Of a stretch of 64,000 bases of DNA, positions 14,236 through 27,500 are shown piece after piece (the first letter of the stretch is position 1; each line of letters opens with the position of its first letter). Origin of the DNA: Arabidopsis thaliana (taxonomy: Eukaryota > Streptophyta > Magnoliopsida > Brassicales > Brassicaceae). The position numbers and the translations under genes are program-made. The notes below the pieces were generated by a model. It did not search any database. It worked only from the letters and a program-made list of their open reading frames with translations, and had not been told where the DNA came from. Where the stretch lies: NCBI RefSeq assembly GCF_000001735.4, contig NC_003070.9, positions 6,200,001 to 6,264,000 of the forward strand, in the 5' to 3' direction.

Positions 14236-17200
14236 TCAAGCGCTTGAGACAGAACTTAAGAGCTCGGTAACCTTTCCAACAGCAATTGTTTTTCCTGTAC
14301 CGTATCTCAGATAATTAGGATGAGTAAAACTAAATGCATTAAGCATTGCATTTGATATCTCTGAAATCTCTTCTTACCTTCAGTTCGTAGAGTGAATCTT
14401 CCAAGTTGAGGGAAATCTGAGAATTTTTCAATACAAATTGAATTCGTAACCTGCAAGTGATACAGCAAGGGTTGAGAAATAATAATTTGCGAAATATAAA
14501 TATATAAATATAAGTAACTTAAAACTTCTGGCTATGAATACGTGTATAAGAGAAACAGGAAACGGTAGTTAGGAGGAGACAAACCTGGATGCGGCACACA
14601 ACAGCAGCACCATTCTTCACAAACAAAACTTTCTTTTTCATTGGTTTCCTTGTCTTGAGATCAATTTGGCTTTTCAATTCGATAATCTCACACTCCTCGA
14701 CAACCGCATGGATGTGGAGAATTGCCTTGTAACCAGCTGTAAAAATAGCCTACACGAGCAGCAAAATAATGAAGATTATTTAAAACTGTATATACTCAAA
14801 CAAATAACATTCTAGAACGTGTGCCTTACGTTGTCAAGCAGCTCAAGGATTTGTAGTTGGGCAACAAACTCGGTAACAGCAGGGACAGGGTTTACTGCAA
14901 CAGAAAACAAAGAAAAAACAGCTAAGAGAAGACTAAGAATTCGGATATTAAGCCAAAAAAAAAAATGGCAATGCAAATCATTTATTGTGAAGGCAATCTG
15001 TAAAGCATTATACTCACCAATGCTGGATAAAACAAAACCAGAAAGGATGTCCTCATCTTCAATGCCAGTAATACGAACTCTCAAATTCTCACCCGGTCCT
15101 GCACGCTTAACTTTATCCTCATCGCAATATATAGCAACAACTTTCACTTGTTCCTACATTGATTCATGAAAGTCATCAGGAAAACAATAAACTGGCAATG
15201 AAATATGAACTGAGAAAGAAAAAAACATCTGAAAGCACCTTGTTCGGCATAACAACCAAGGAATCACCCTCCCGAATGCTGCCAGATTCTACTTTTCCCA
15301 TAACAACAGTTCCCATGTCCTTGAACTTATCAATAATTGGCATCCTACAATTCATAAAATCGATTCCGGTTAACAGTCTACAACATACAGAGATTGGTTT
15401 ACAGTAAAAGACATGCCAAAGTTGTAGAAGTTGCATGTGATATATAAAACAATGCACAGAGATGTGTTAATCCATTTAAAACATGATTATACACAAGTAA
15501 TTGATTTCCTGAAATGCAACGACCAATAATTAATAACAAAGAACAACCGGAATAAAAAGAGAGAAAACAAAAAGTGGGCAGCGGCGGTTCACCTGAATGG
15601 ACCATTAGGATCGCGTGGCGGAATTTCAATAGAATCAAGTACTTCAAAAAAGCTAGGGCCACTCCACCAAGGACAAATTTCTTGACCCATCCTCTGGTCC
15701 ATATTTTTGCCCATTAGACCAGATATAGGCAAGAAGACAACATCTTAACAACAAAAGAGTAAGAGAAGAAATTAAAAATGCTGTTTGACCATAGTTAAAC
15801 TGCAATGTTTACAGTTCAGTGCATACCTTTCTTTGTGTTGTAGCCAGAGGCTTTCAGGAACGGTACCATTTTTTGTTCTATTTCATCGTACCTGCATAGG
15901 ATTTACATAATTACAAGGATGTACAGAAGAAGATACGAAAATCATCATTGACAAGGAATCAAAAGGTCTTCTAATTACCTTTCTTTCGACCAGTTCACAG
16001 TTGGGTCATCCATCTTGTTCACAACAACAATCAGTTTAGAGACACCCAATGTTTTGGCAAGTTGAACATGTTCACGTGTCTGCCCACCCCTCTCATATCC
16101 TGTTTCAAATTCACCTTTTCGAGCTGAAATCACCTATATCAGAGAGGCGTGGGTAGGGAAGTTAATAAGCTTCCTACTGGAGAAGCTAAATCAACAGAAA
16201 ACAAATTAACTTATAAGCTGACTAACCAGCACACCAATGTCCGCTTGAGATGCTCCACTAATCATATTGGGTACGTAACTCTTGTGCCCCTATAAGTCCA
16301 GAAAAGCACACAAGAATTAGAACAGAAAACTCATCCAACAAATATTCTGCAACCCAGATTCCCCGCATAAAACAAAAATAAATGGAAAACGATTAGTTTA
16401 GATTGATCCCTTACCGGAGCATCTAAAATAGTGAATCTAGTGCTCTCCGTTTCAAAGTGAGCCCTTCCAACTTCAACTGTTTTGCCCTGTCAAATTAAGC
16501 AAATTATTCATAGCACTTAGCAAACATATATTCAACAATAACCTTGATGGGATTTCCATAAACAAATTATCATCAAATACATGCATTTTAAGCAAAAGAA
16601 CAAACATTGACCAAAACACATGAAGTACCTTAAGCCTCTCTTCTTCATTTGTATCCATTATATATGCCATATACCTAACATACAGGGAAATAAAAGTTTC
16701 AAAACTAGTTAGAAAGCAAAGCACTCATTTCAGGTTTGACCAATCAGGAACACTCACCAGCTTTCTCTACTTTTGTCTTTTGCTTCCTTCTCATACTTTT
16801 GGATTTGTCGATCATCCACCTGACCACTAAGAAAAAGAATCTGTCCTCCAATTGTGGACTTACCAGCATCTATAATTGAAAAAAATTGAAGCCAGAAGTC
16901 AGCCATTATAAACTTAAAAGTACACAGACAGAAAGGTCATGGCCAATGGGGATTTCAAATCTGTATTACATAAGCTCTGAAACCCTGTGTCTACACAAGG
17001 CAATTATCTTGCAACCTCCAGCTTTAACAAAAACATGCCCATAAAAATAAAAATAAAAATCATTAAGTAGATAGTCATACCAACATGCCCAATGAACACA
17101 ACATTCAAGTGTCTCTTTTTATTTGCTTCTGCAACATCTTCAGCTTCCTCTTTGGCAGCCTTCTCTTGAGCAGCTTTCTCTTTAGCTAAGATAGATTATA

Positions 17201-18211
17201 TATATCAGAATGATAAATAAATCGTCAGGCAGACAACAGGATACCAGAGAGATGAGACGGGAGCAGTATGAGAAGATAGTCAAGTCAACGAACCTTTCGC
17301 TGGATTATGGACTGGATGAAGCATTACTTCATCATGATCCTCAGAAGCTGAAACCACCAAAGTCCAAAGAAAAAAAGTTTGTTATGGCAAAGTAAGATAA
17401 AGCAAACTAATTTGAAGTGAAATAAAAAGAAAAGGAAACTGATGCCAGGAACCTTCTTGCTCATCAGGAACTGGAATTGATTCTTGCACTTCATCTTTCA
17501 AGTCTGTAAGTAAAGATAAAATACATGGTTATTCTCTTTGTCAAATGATTTGGCTTTGTGTATGTATTGTAATAGGTACCTTCCGGTGCTTTATCCAAAT
17601 TCTCAACTTCATGTGAGTTATGAACTTCTGGAATGACAACACCATTGTTTTCATCTGCATATATTAACACCAAAATTTGGTACCATAGAAATAAGAAGGA
17701 AACAAAAATACAGTTAAAGCTAGTTGTCTCTATTACCTGCCGATTCAAGCTGTAATGCGCGGATCTCAGCCTCAAGATCTGCACGGCGTAAAAATGTATA
17801 GGAAATAAGAATTATCACCTCCAACAAAAAACGTACAGACATTTAGCAAAGAATTCCACAAAATACCCAATCCCTCGCTAACTGAGAGTTAAATTCACTC
17901 GAATTCCAAAGAGAAATAGCTAGGTCAGTTCTACGCAAGCCAATTAAAACCAACCAATCAGCTAAACCCTAATCCGATTTCTAATCCAAAAGCCGATAAC
18001 CCTCCTTCCGATTTAAGATTAACTACCAGAGCAACAAATCAATCAGCTTCATAATCGAAGTTAACACAGTAAAACGCAAAAATTCAACAAAAATTGAAGA
18101 AAAGATCCGATCGACCAACAAAAGTAGTAAGCGCATAATCGAGAAATCGAGAGAGAAAGAAGACACATAGACCAATGACTAGAAAGAGAGAGCTCGAGAA
18201 CCCGTACCCAT
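14236..18211 (-). CDS. eRF3: Eukaryotic peptide chain release factor 3 (eRF3/SUP35-type GTPase)
   Basis: Translational GTPase that works with eRF1 in termination in the cytosol. Nineteen coding exons, right to left: 18208-18211, 17737-17778, 17580-17654, 17453-17503, 17294-17347, 17081-17185, 16758-16869, 16629-16674, 16415-16486, 16227-16289, 15979-16133, 15827-15891, 15593-15743, 15239-15344, 15018-15153, 14830-14894, 14585-14749, 14378-14450 and 14236-14294. The total is exactly 532 aa. GTPase motifs: GHVDAGKST (G1), DAPGHKSY (G3) and NKMDD (G4). After a short acidic N-terminal extension come the EF-Tu-like G domain and domains II and III. The Gln/Asn-rich prion region of yeast Sup35 is absent. 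The first coding exon is only ATG plus one G. It matches At1g18070. Confidence 0.93.
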
Positions 18212-20643
18212 GGCGGATTGAAGAAGCGAACGAAAGGAAAAGGGTTTCTAGGTTATCTCGCGAAAGAAGAAGAAGAAGCGCGTTAAGGGATCCACCAAAC
18301 GAACTAGTGCCGCTTCTATGAGGCTCTCATTTTTGCCCAGGTGGATCTTTTATATTCCCTTTTTTTGCGTAATCAAATTTTTCTTATTTCACATCCCAAA
18401 ACTCACGTGTCAGGTTTAACGTAAATACGACGTCGGTTAGCTAATATAAGGCCATAATGAAAGCCCAACTAATGGGCCTTAGTTACCCTTGTGTATGATT
18501 GTTGGAAGGCCCATATTCACTATTGTGAGCAATATTTATTTTGTACAACAATTGGAAAAGCCTTTGTAAAAAGACACTAGATTTTCAACCGCGGGGACTA
18601 ATTATATTTTAAAGTTAATATATATAAAAGTTTGTAATTTGTAACTATCTATGTAACTTTCTATAAAATATTTTTATTTTATAGTTTAGAATTGTTATTA
18701 AGTAACGTCCTGCCAAACCCGTCCCGCCAACCCGTCCCGTAAAAAAAACTCATTTATTTTATTAATGTTGATCTTATTTATCATATGTTTATGAATCATT
18801 GTCTAAATATTTTGTAATTTTGTAGTAATTAAATGCTATCAAATATCTCTGCGGTTTGATGATTATAATTGAATTGTAATAGTCATGCAGAAAAACAATA
18901 TCAATAATGATAATTTTGTAGTAATTAAATGATATTAAATATTTTGAAAGTTTTATTTTAGTAACCAATCGTGTAGTTAATGTAGAGAGATTTTAGGAAA
19001 ATTGTTAAATGTCAAATATTTAATTCGAAGATTTTTTTCTAATTATCAAAAACAAATATTAATCTAGTGGCAACCATTGTAAATAAATCCCAACTACAGG
19101 ATTTATTTCATAAAATGGCTGCAAAAATGTATATATAGATAGATGTGTATAAAAAACAGAAGAATTTGCTTGTAATTTTTATTTTATTTTTTTAACACAC
19201 CCTTATAATTTTCAAAAGTTTGTATCTTTTACATAATTTCTTTCAGTTAAAGAAAGTTAAAAGTTGAATGCAAAAAACACAAAAGCACTAATGAGACTAA
19301 GTTCTTTTCTGTAGGAAATCTACCCATAGATTCTTTTTGGGGTTATTATCATCTGTTATATCCATCCTTCAATCTTGACCGCACAATGTTATCTTCTTGT
19401 TTTGTATGTTCCCGATAGACCGATACTTTGGAATTTTAATCCAAAAAAGAAATTGAATGTTGCAATCAGATTTAAGAATGACAAAAGAAGGAGTGGGGTT
19501 ACACAAAAGCCAATGAGGAGGCATGTGACGTTTTTATGTAAAAGGGAATCTAATAGCTAAACAATGTCAGTCCATTTCCCTAAAGTCCTTTTCATTACCA
19601 CCCCCACCCATTCTATTTTCTTTATTTTGAATTTGGTATGATGATATTTTCATCATTTCATTTCATGTACTAATCAAGCTCCATATTCCATATGAATAAA
19701 TGTTACTTTAATAGCAAAAATCGTTATCAGACTCGTCTATTCATTAGTTGCGTGTCCACTCTCTTATTATATTCTTATTCAATTGAATTTTTCCAATCTA
19801 AAGTAGGTTAGAAAAAGATTGGCAAGATTTGTTTCATGATTAACAATTTAAATAAATAAATTAATTAAATTAACAGACTAAAAAGAGTGAATTAGAAAAA
19901 TAACTAGAAAAAAGTAAGTTCTTGAGTAGTAATGAAAGTGACAATTGCTAGTAAATAAGTGGTTTATGAAATCATATATATGAAGTGACAATTGCTGTAA
20001 ATATGTGATTTAATAGCTTTTCATTAAATATCACAACAAAAAATCTGTGAAATGAATCAATAGCTATTAAATCACAAAAGTAAAAAAATCTGTGAAATGA
20101 ATCAATAATCCTAACTATTAATGGGTTTAAGAAAAGTCCTCGAAATGAATACCATCTTTGACTCCCTCTTTCTTTCTCATTAGGGCTACAGATTTTTGTC
20201 TTTAAAAAGCCATTCAAGTTTCAATGGTTTTTCACTTTTGTTCTCCTCCTCCCTTTTTTTCTTTTCAGGATTCTTCTTTTCTATGTTTTATCTTTCATAA
20301 TAGATCTGATAATTTTGATTTTTCACTATATATATTATGGTTAATACTAGTAGCTTTTTCATTTCAAGTTTTATCCTTCCATTGGTTCTTTCTGAGTCAA
20401 ATTGTCTCCTGTTTCGAACCATATATAAGTTTTCAATGGTTTTGTATTAACTCAAGTATTCAACATTATGTCTCTCTTTTTCTTGCTTGGATCTCTAATG
20501 CTGTTCATATTTTAAAGCATAGGTTTAGGTTAGATGCATGTAACTGCCAATTAAAAGAAGGTCAAGAGTTTTTTGATTGTATGAATATATGAGTTAGTCA
20601 AAGCAGATCCACACGATTATATAGAAAAACAAAGGAAGAAGAA
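18212..20643. other. Long AT-rich intergenic region upstream of eRF3 and MIR159B
   Basis: The eRF3 leader and promoter are near 18212-18500 (several gcccaac/ggccca-type motifs around 18430-18515). The rest is AT-rich and should hold the MIR159B promoter and transcription start. Short internal duplications occur near 19936-20110. A run of cccgtcccgcc-type repeats near 18715-18745 may be a transposon relic. No protein gene is supported. Confidence 0.5.
19936..20112. repeat. Short local direct repeats upstream of MIR159B
   Basis: The string gtgacaattgct occurs at about 19938 and again at about 19985. A string of about 20 bases beginning aaatctgtgaaatgaatcaa occurs at about 20040 and again at about 20088. 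It may be simple local duplication. No target-site structure was seen. Confidence 0.55.
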
Positions 20644-20842
20644 GAGGAAGAGCTCCTTGAAGTTCAATGGAGGGTTTAGCAGGGTGAAGTAAAGCTGCTA
20701 AGCTATGGATCCCATAAGCCTTATCAAATTCAATATAATTGATGATAAGGTTTTTTTTATGGATGCCATATCTCAGGAGCTTTCACTTACCCCTTTAATG
20801 GCTTCACTCTTCTTTGGATTGAAGGGAGCTCTTCATCTCTCC
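20644..20842 (+). ncRNA. MIR159B: MIR159B precursor (miR159b)
   Basis: The miR159b mature sequence (starting TTTGGATTGAAGG, ending GAGCTCTT) lies at 20813-20833. The complementary star arm (starting GAGCTCCTTGAAG) lies at 20650-20670. The two arms pair with few mismatches and enclose the long stem-loop typical of miR159/miR319 precursors, including the loop-proximal block with the ggatccc core. The terminal TT rather than TA distinguishes miR159b from miR159a. miR159 targets GAMYB-type transcripts such as MYB33 and MYB65. It matches At1g18075. A CT-rich tract follows at about 20845-20870. Confidence 0.97.
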
Positions 20843-22119
20843 ATCCCTATCTCTCTCTCTCTCTATCTTTAGTTCTTTTAAGAATGACTTTTCATTTTTT
20901 GTGTTGTCTGTTGCAGGTGTATAAACATGGATGATGGATCTTGAGTAGGATTTTTTATTTTATTTTCTTGTGACATATATGCAATTTTTATGGTTTGTAC
21001 TTTGTATTTCCATTAGTTTCGTACTTTTCAGTTATGTATCATTGTTAATTCTAATGTTTGAAGACATTTAGAGTTTATACTTCTCTAAATTACTTTTTCG
21101 ACTCAATAAAGTCGTTTAAGTGTCTACAAGTATATACCGTGTTAATACTTTTCAATTCATATCCACCATTGTATAAAGATATGATCCGCTTTTATTTAAG
21201 TGAATCAATTAATTTACAGTATTCCTCTATATCTCTCTCACACTGTTCGAATAAATTTAATACTCAACAGATCTAGTTTGAACTTTTTAAATAAGTTTAG
21301 CCGAAGAAAATTATCATTGTTGAACAAACTTATTAAATTCGGATTGGCTTATTTGATGCATCCAGATTGCAAAACTATATTTTTGAATACAGCTGGAAAT
21401 GTTTTTAAAGTGTAAAACAACGGTATATATATAAGTCAAACTGGTTTTTTTTGTAGATTTCTCTCCCTTTAGCAAGTTTTATTGCTTTCCTATAATCCAT
21501 AATATTTACATCCAAAACAGCAATTATATAAGATTTTCTGCTATTTCAATACGATGTTATACTATTTCGGCAGATGTACGTACTACATTACATCTAACCA
21601 ATCCAGATTGATAACTATATTTGATGTAATCTCGAATTAGTCAATCTCTGTACCACATATAAGAAATTTTGCTTTTTTCACAAAAGAGTTGTTAGAAATT
21701 TGACCTATACAAAAATAATGACCACGATAAATGAGTATATACATGTACGTAAGATAAATGTAAAGTTGTATATTTGTGCGCCATTCATGATTCATTCCAC
21801 GTATATATTGTTTGTTCGAATCAAAGCAAACTCAGAAAATGAAAACGCTGAATGACGATAAAAATAGGGACGCTTTTGTTCGAATTAGCGTGCCCATTAT
21901 GTCACGAACGTAGATTCAAGTCTTGGCCATAAAACAGGATTCCTTATAGCATCCACCAAAACACGAGAAATCATTCTCAAAAACAGTCTCTCCAAATCCG
22001 AACTAAACAACTCATAGCCCATATAATAAGGTCTGTAGTGGGATGCGTTTTTGGCTTTTAGAACATACCAATTGGAGAACACGCTTTCTTACACATGGAA
22101 ACAAATTACGAACGCTTCC
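20843..22119. other. Intergenic region, MIR159B to RACK1A
   Basis: It holds the downstream part of the MIR159B transcript and AT-rich spacer. A minus-strand open frame of 61 codons at 21897-22082 has unusually protein-like composition (NWYVLKAKNASHYRPYY) but I do not recognise it. Nothing else is supported. Confidence 0.4.
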
Positions 22120-22297
22120 ACCAAATATGGGCTGAGATAAGCCCATTAACATAAGACCCAGTAATAAATATATAATATGAGCCCATATTAAATGAACCCT
22201 AATCCATTTTTAGTTTCTATCATATAAATAGCTTCTTGTGTTTTTCACGCCCTTCTTCTTTGTATTTCCGCCTCCCCCGAGAAAACGAAAACCCTAG
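22120..22297 (+). promoter_or_regulatory. RACK1A promoter with site II elements and telo-box
   Basis: TGGGCT or its complement occurs at 22128-22133, 22140-22145 and 22180-22185. A telo-box AAACCCTAG lies at 22289-22297 in the probable leader, with a further aaccctaa near 22195. This pairing of site II motifs and a telo-box is the known signature of ribosomal protein and other growth-linked translation genes in Arabidopsis. That suits RACK1, a 40S-associated protein. Confidence 0.7.
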
Positions 22298-22324
22298 TTT
22301 CAGAGGCATCTCCAGACACCGAAA

Positions 22325-23901
22325 ATGGCGGAAGGACTCGTTTTGAAGGGCACCATGCGTGCACACACTGACATGGTGACGGCAATCGCCACCCCAATCG
22401 ATAACGCAGACATCATCGTCTCAGCTTCCCGCGACAAATCCATCATTTTGTGGAAACTCACCAAGGACGACAAAGCCTACGGTGTAGCTCAGAGGCGTCT
22501 CACTGGTCACTCTCACTTCGTTGAGGATGTTGTTCTCTCCTCCGATGGACAATTCGCGCTTTCCGGCAGCTGGGACGGCGAGCTCCGTCTTTGGGATCTT
22601 GCTGCTGGTGTCTCCACTCGTAGATTCGTTGGACACACCAAGGACGTGCTCTCCGTCGCCTTCTCACTCGACAACCGTCAGATCGTCTCTGCATCTCGTG
22701 ACCGTACGATCAAGCTGTGGAACACTCTTGGTGAGTGCAAGTACACCATTTCAGAAGGTGGTGAGGGACACCGTGATTGGGTTAGCTGCGTCAGATTCAG
22801 CCCTAACACGCTTCAGCCGACGATTGTATCTGCTTCGTGGGACAAGACCGTGAAAGTGTGGAACCTTTCGAACTGCAAGCTCAGATCGACTCTTGCTGGT
22901 CACACCGGTTACGTGAGCACTGTGGCTGTATCACCTGATGGTTCTCTTTGTGCAAGTGGAGGCAAAGACGGTGTTGTTTTGCTGTGGGATTTGGCTGAGG
23001 GGAAGAAGCTTTACTCTCTTGAAGCTAACTCTGTGATCCATGCTCTTTGCTTCAGTCCCAACAGGTACTGGCTCTGTGCTGCAACTGAACATGGTATTAA
23101 GATTTGGGACCTTGAGAGCAAGAGCATTGTTGAGGATTTGAAGGTTGATCTCAAGGCTGAGGCTGAAAAGGCTGACAACAGTGGTCCTGCTGCCACCAAG
23201 AGGAAGGTACACAAATATTTTCCCATGATGGTTCAATCATATGCTTTTAATCGATTACAAGTTTTCAGCTTTTGTATAGGAAGAATTTTCTGTAGTTGGT
23301 TATGATGTTGATTATGACTTGTGATTAAGTATTACCCATAGCTGAGTATATCATAATTCGTAATGTTGGTCTGTTATTGAAAATGTGAAAGTTCGTAAAA
23401 AGTTTCTTACATGGATTATTCTATTCAAATGCTACACGATGATATATGTAAATGGTCTTCTACACTTGGTTTCAGTTTCAGATTCTGCAATTATGTTTGC
23501 TTGAATTACCATTCCGTTTGGAGACTTAGGCTCTCTATCTTCTTTATCTGTTTTAATCTTCCATATATAGCAATTACCATAATTGTGTTTTCGCCCCAGT
23601 TTGAGCCTAAATTGTCAATTAAGGTTGTCTTTTAATGGTTTTGTGTGTCCATACTCATTGATTACCTGACATTTCTTGTTAGGATCATAGTAGTAGTAAT
23701 ATTTTTCTCCTGATACATAGCCCTTTGTTTGTTGTGTAATAGTACATGTAAATAACCATGGAAAGTGACTGAATTCAATTTGTTTGTTGATTGGGTCAGG
23801 TTATTTACTGCACAAGCCTTAACTGGAGCGCTGATGGAAGCACCCTCTTCAGTGGTTACACCGATGGAGTCATTAGAGTTTGGGGTATTGGTCGTTACTA
23901 G
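22325..23901 (+). CDS. RACK1A: Receptor for activated C kinase 1 (RACK1), WD40 scaffold of the 40S subunit
   Basis: Seven-bladed WD40 beta-propeller that binds the 40S ribosomal subunit and acts as a signalling scaffold. Two exons, 22325-23206 and 23800-23901, joined in phase, 327 aa. WD/GH repeats are clear: [11 protein letters not shown]...[19 protein letters not shown]...[19 protein letters not shown]...[19 protein letters not shown]...[17 protein letters not shown]. The last blade is completed by exon 2, ending [10 protein letters not shown]. An insert of charged residues ([13 protein letters not shown]) sits between blades 6 and 7 at the exon junction, as in other plant RACK1 proteins. 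It matches At1g18080 in position and length. Confidence 0.96.
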
Positions 23902-24538
23902 TAATCTCATCACTTGTGCTGTCGTTGCTCTCTGCTATCTGCTTGTTGGTTTTATCTATCACTTATGTTTTTATCGACAACTCATGAAGTACCTTGAGGT
24001 TTTTGGAAGGATGTTTGTTTTCTTGTCAATCTAGGTTTTTGCTTCTTTATCTTATCGTTCGAGATCTTGGTTTTTAGAGTTACTTCTCCCATTTTGTGGC
24101 AAATGATTCCCATTAATAATATAGCGAAATGGTGGAATAGCGGAATTCTCTAAAATTTGTAACTTTATCCAATATGACAGATGAACCAAATGATTTTTAA
24201 CATGTAATAAACTACTGATTTGCAACGAACTAAGAAGGTTATAGACATGAACATACTATCTTTGGAAATGGACATGAACTGCCGCTATTACTGCTGCTTC
24301 CTTCGACCAACGAAATTTCGCCACATAGACTGGTAAAGTCGAACAGCCGCTATTACTGCTGATGTGGCATCTGTCGTATTTTAATCACTCCCGCCATTGC
24401 CTTTTCGCGCTAAGTTTTTTTTTTTACTTATGCTTTTTTACTCTAGACTGGAAAAACAAAACAAAAAAGGCTATAAAAAGAAAAATAAAGAAGACAAATT
24501 CGCAAGAACCCTAAAAAGAAGAAGATAAGAAATCGGAA
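23902..24538. other. Intergenic region, RACK1A to EXO1-like gene
   Basis: It holds the RACK1A 3' UTR and the promoter of the next gene. A string of about 18 bases beginning gccgctattactgctg appears twice (about 24281 and 24347). Nothing further was seen. Confidence 0.45.
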
Positions 24539-27500
24539 ATGGGCATCAAGGACCTTCTCAGATTCATGAAACCTTATATCCTTCCCATTCACATCCAGAA
24601 ATACGCCGGGAAACGAGTAATTTTCTCCGACTTGTTTTCTTAATGTTCTCCATTTCCTTCTCGATTTTAGTTTCCGTTAATCGTTCTGGGTAAATCTCCA
24701 TTAAAAATCAAGTTTTTAAATGATGGGCTTACACATTTTTGTATGTCCAGGTGGGAATCGATGCTTATTCATGGCTACACAAAGGAGGTAATCTTCCTGC
24801 TCTTAAATCTCCAGAACTGTTTTATCTGTTAGTAAACCGTGTAATTGCAATGAAACCAAACGAATAAATATATTATTGAATATGGATATCAATTGAAGCA
24901 ATTTCGAGCTGAGAGTAATCTATTTACTGGGTGGTTTTCAAATTCATGACTTGATGGAAAACTTTTTCTACAGCATACTCATGTAGTATGGAGTTGTGTT
25001 TAGACACTGATGGGAAGAAGAAGCTGAGGTACATTGATTACTTTATGCATAGAGTCAACCTTCTTCAACACTATGAGATCATTCCTGTCGTTGTTCTCGA
25101 TGGTGGTAATATGCCCTGCAAGGCTGCCACTGGTGATGAACGTCATAGGCAAGTCTCTCTAGTTTGATTTGATCTTATTTGGTTCATCCTCCTTTATGAA
25201 TTTTTTCTTTTAACTAAGCTTTTGGTATTTTGTTTTGATTATCAGGAAGCGAAAGGCTAACTTTGACGCTGCAATGGTGAAGCTGAAGGAAGGGAATGTC
25301 GCAGCAGCTACTGAGCTTTTTCAGGTGCTTACTTCTTATTTCAGTGGCTTCGGTCTATAAAATGTATAATAGTAACTATCACTGTTAATTAGCAGCTACA
25401 GAGCATTTTCAGGTGCTTAGTTCTTTTCATTTCAATGGCTTAGATCTTTAAGTTGTGTAAGTATTTGCCTATTGAGTTTCTATAGCTCCAGGACTAGTCT
25501 GTGTTTAGAAAGACATTATTACACGCTGCTTTTTTCTGTATGTCTTTCGTGTCAATTTTAAACCAGTTCCCAAGATCCTTCAGAGATAATATGTTCCTCT
25601 TGAATCTTATGTCTAGTTTGGCAGTCCTGGTGTGTTGGTTTGTGAGTTTCGTTAGTAATTTTTATCATGTACTCTGCTTTATTAGATTTTGGTCGAGACT
25701 ATGATATTGTGTGAGCTCATGCCTATTTTCATCACGATTGCAGAGAGCAGTTAGTGTAACATCATCCATGGCTCATCAATTGATTCAGGTATAAAATTGT
25801 TTATTAAATGAGTACCTTTTCTTAGGGAAATATGAATCATCTCTAGGGCCCTAACAACTTCTCAGGTTCTGAAATCAGAAAACGTCGAATTTATTGTAGC
25901 TCCCTATGAGGCTGATGCTCAGCTAGCATACCTATCCAGCCTCGAACTGGAACAAGGCGGGATTGCTGCTGTTATAACCGAAGACAGCGATTTACTTGCA
26001 TATGGCTGCAAAGCTGTAAGATATTGTTTTCTCACACAAATAAAAACCAAGTTCATGATTAGTGTTTTAAGAGCATTGTATGATATGTTTCCCCAACTTC
26101 TGTATGGAAAAAGGTTATCTTTAAGATGGACCGCTATGGTAAAGGAGAGGAACTAGTTCTAGATAATGTTTTTCAAGCTGTTGATCAAAAGCCTTCCTTC
26201 CAGAATTTTGATCAAGAGCTATTCACTGGTTAGTATCATAGTATTGTTGAATTCTCCCAAATTACAGTGATACATTTGTGTTGCTGATTGTTCTTGGTTT
26301 GGCCTTTTTTCAGCAATGTGCGTATTGGCGGGCTGTGATTTTCTCCCCTCGGTTCCTGGTGTTGGTATTTCAAGAGCTCATGCATTCATCTCCAAGTACC
26401 AGAGTGTAGAACTCGTAAGCATTTACTTTGACAAACCCTTGTTTCTCCCATCGCTAAAAGAAAAGCCTAAGACATTCAAATGTTGGAATGATACTATAGG
26501 TTTTGTCATTTCTCAAGACAAAAAAAGGCAAACTAGTTCCTGATGATTATTCCAGCTCTTTCACGGAAGCAGTTTCAGTTTTTCAGCACGCACGTGTGTA
26601 AGTAACTTTGGTCTCAGTCAGGTGTTGCTAGACTCCATGGTTCGTTTCTTACTTTTTCCCTTTAATTGAATCTGTTGCAGATATGACTTTGACGCTAAGA
26701 AGCTCAAGCACTTGAAACCCCTCTCCCACAACCTCCTGAATTTACCAGTTGAACAACTTGAGTTCCTGGGACCGTATCCTTTTTCATATTCTCCCTCAAA
26801 TATTTCAATCTTCTCTTAATAGGCAAAAGCAGAGCATTCAACCATTCTAATCACATAATAAGACCAGAAAAAAAAAAAAAAAAGAACTATCACATAAAAG
26901 TCCACTTGATTATTTTGCAGTTCTGTTCTCTTTGACACATTAAACTTATCAGAGATCTGTCGCCATCTGTTGCTGTTGCAATTGCTGAAGGTAATGTTGA
27001 TCCCATAACCATGAAAGCTTTTAACCACTTCTCGGTTTCTAGGAAACCGTTGAAGACGCCTGTTCGATCATTCAAGGAACAGGAAAAGGGAAGCTCCTTT
27101 TTGGTATGTTCTTTGTCTAAAAGTGAGGAAATAATAGAGCTCAAAAGGACTGCAGATGAAGCTATGATTGATCCAGAAGCTATTGTGAAGAAGAAGATGT
27201 ACTCTAAACAAGATTCAGATCTATACAAACTGCTTGCGCAGCCTAACAGGGATCAAGTGGTTACCCGACCCAGCAATCCCTCACTTATTCCGGACAACAA
27301 CCCGTTCAAGATTAGAAAAACCGATGAAATCAATCTGGAAATCGCAGAATACGGTGTGCAAGAACTCGCTGATTCGTTTGTGACCAAAAGCAAAGCAGTG
27401 GACGTGGCTTCTTCTTCACCAAACTCTCACGAACACGAGGATCAAAAAGAGTGTGTTACAATCGATCTGTCCAAACTTGATGCCGCTGGAATCAAACAGG

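Noticed and set aside
21897-22082. 61-codon minus-strand frame upstream of RACK1A
   Set aside because: Its composition looks protein-like but I recognise no family, and it has no supporting neighbours. I leave it as unexplained sequence rather than a gene.
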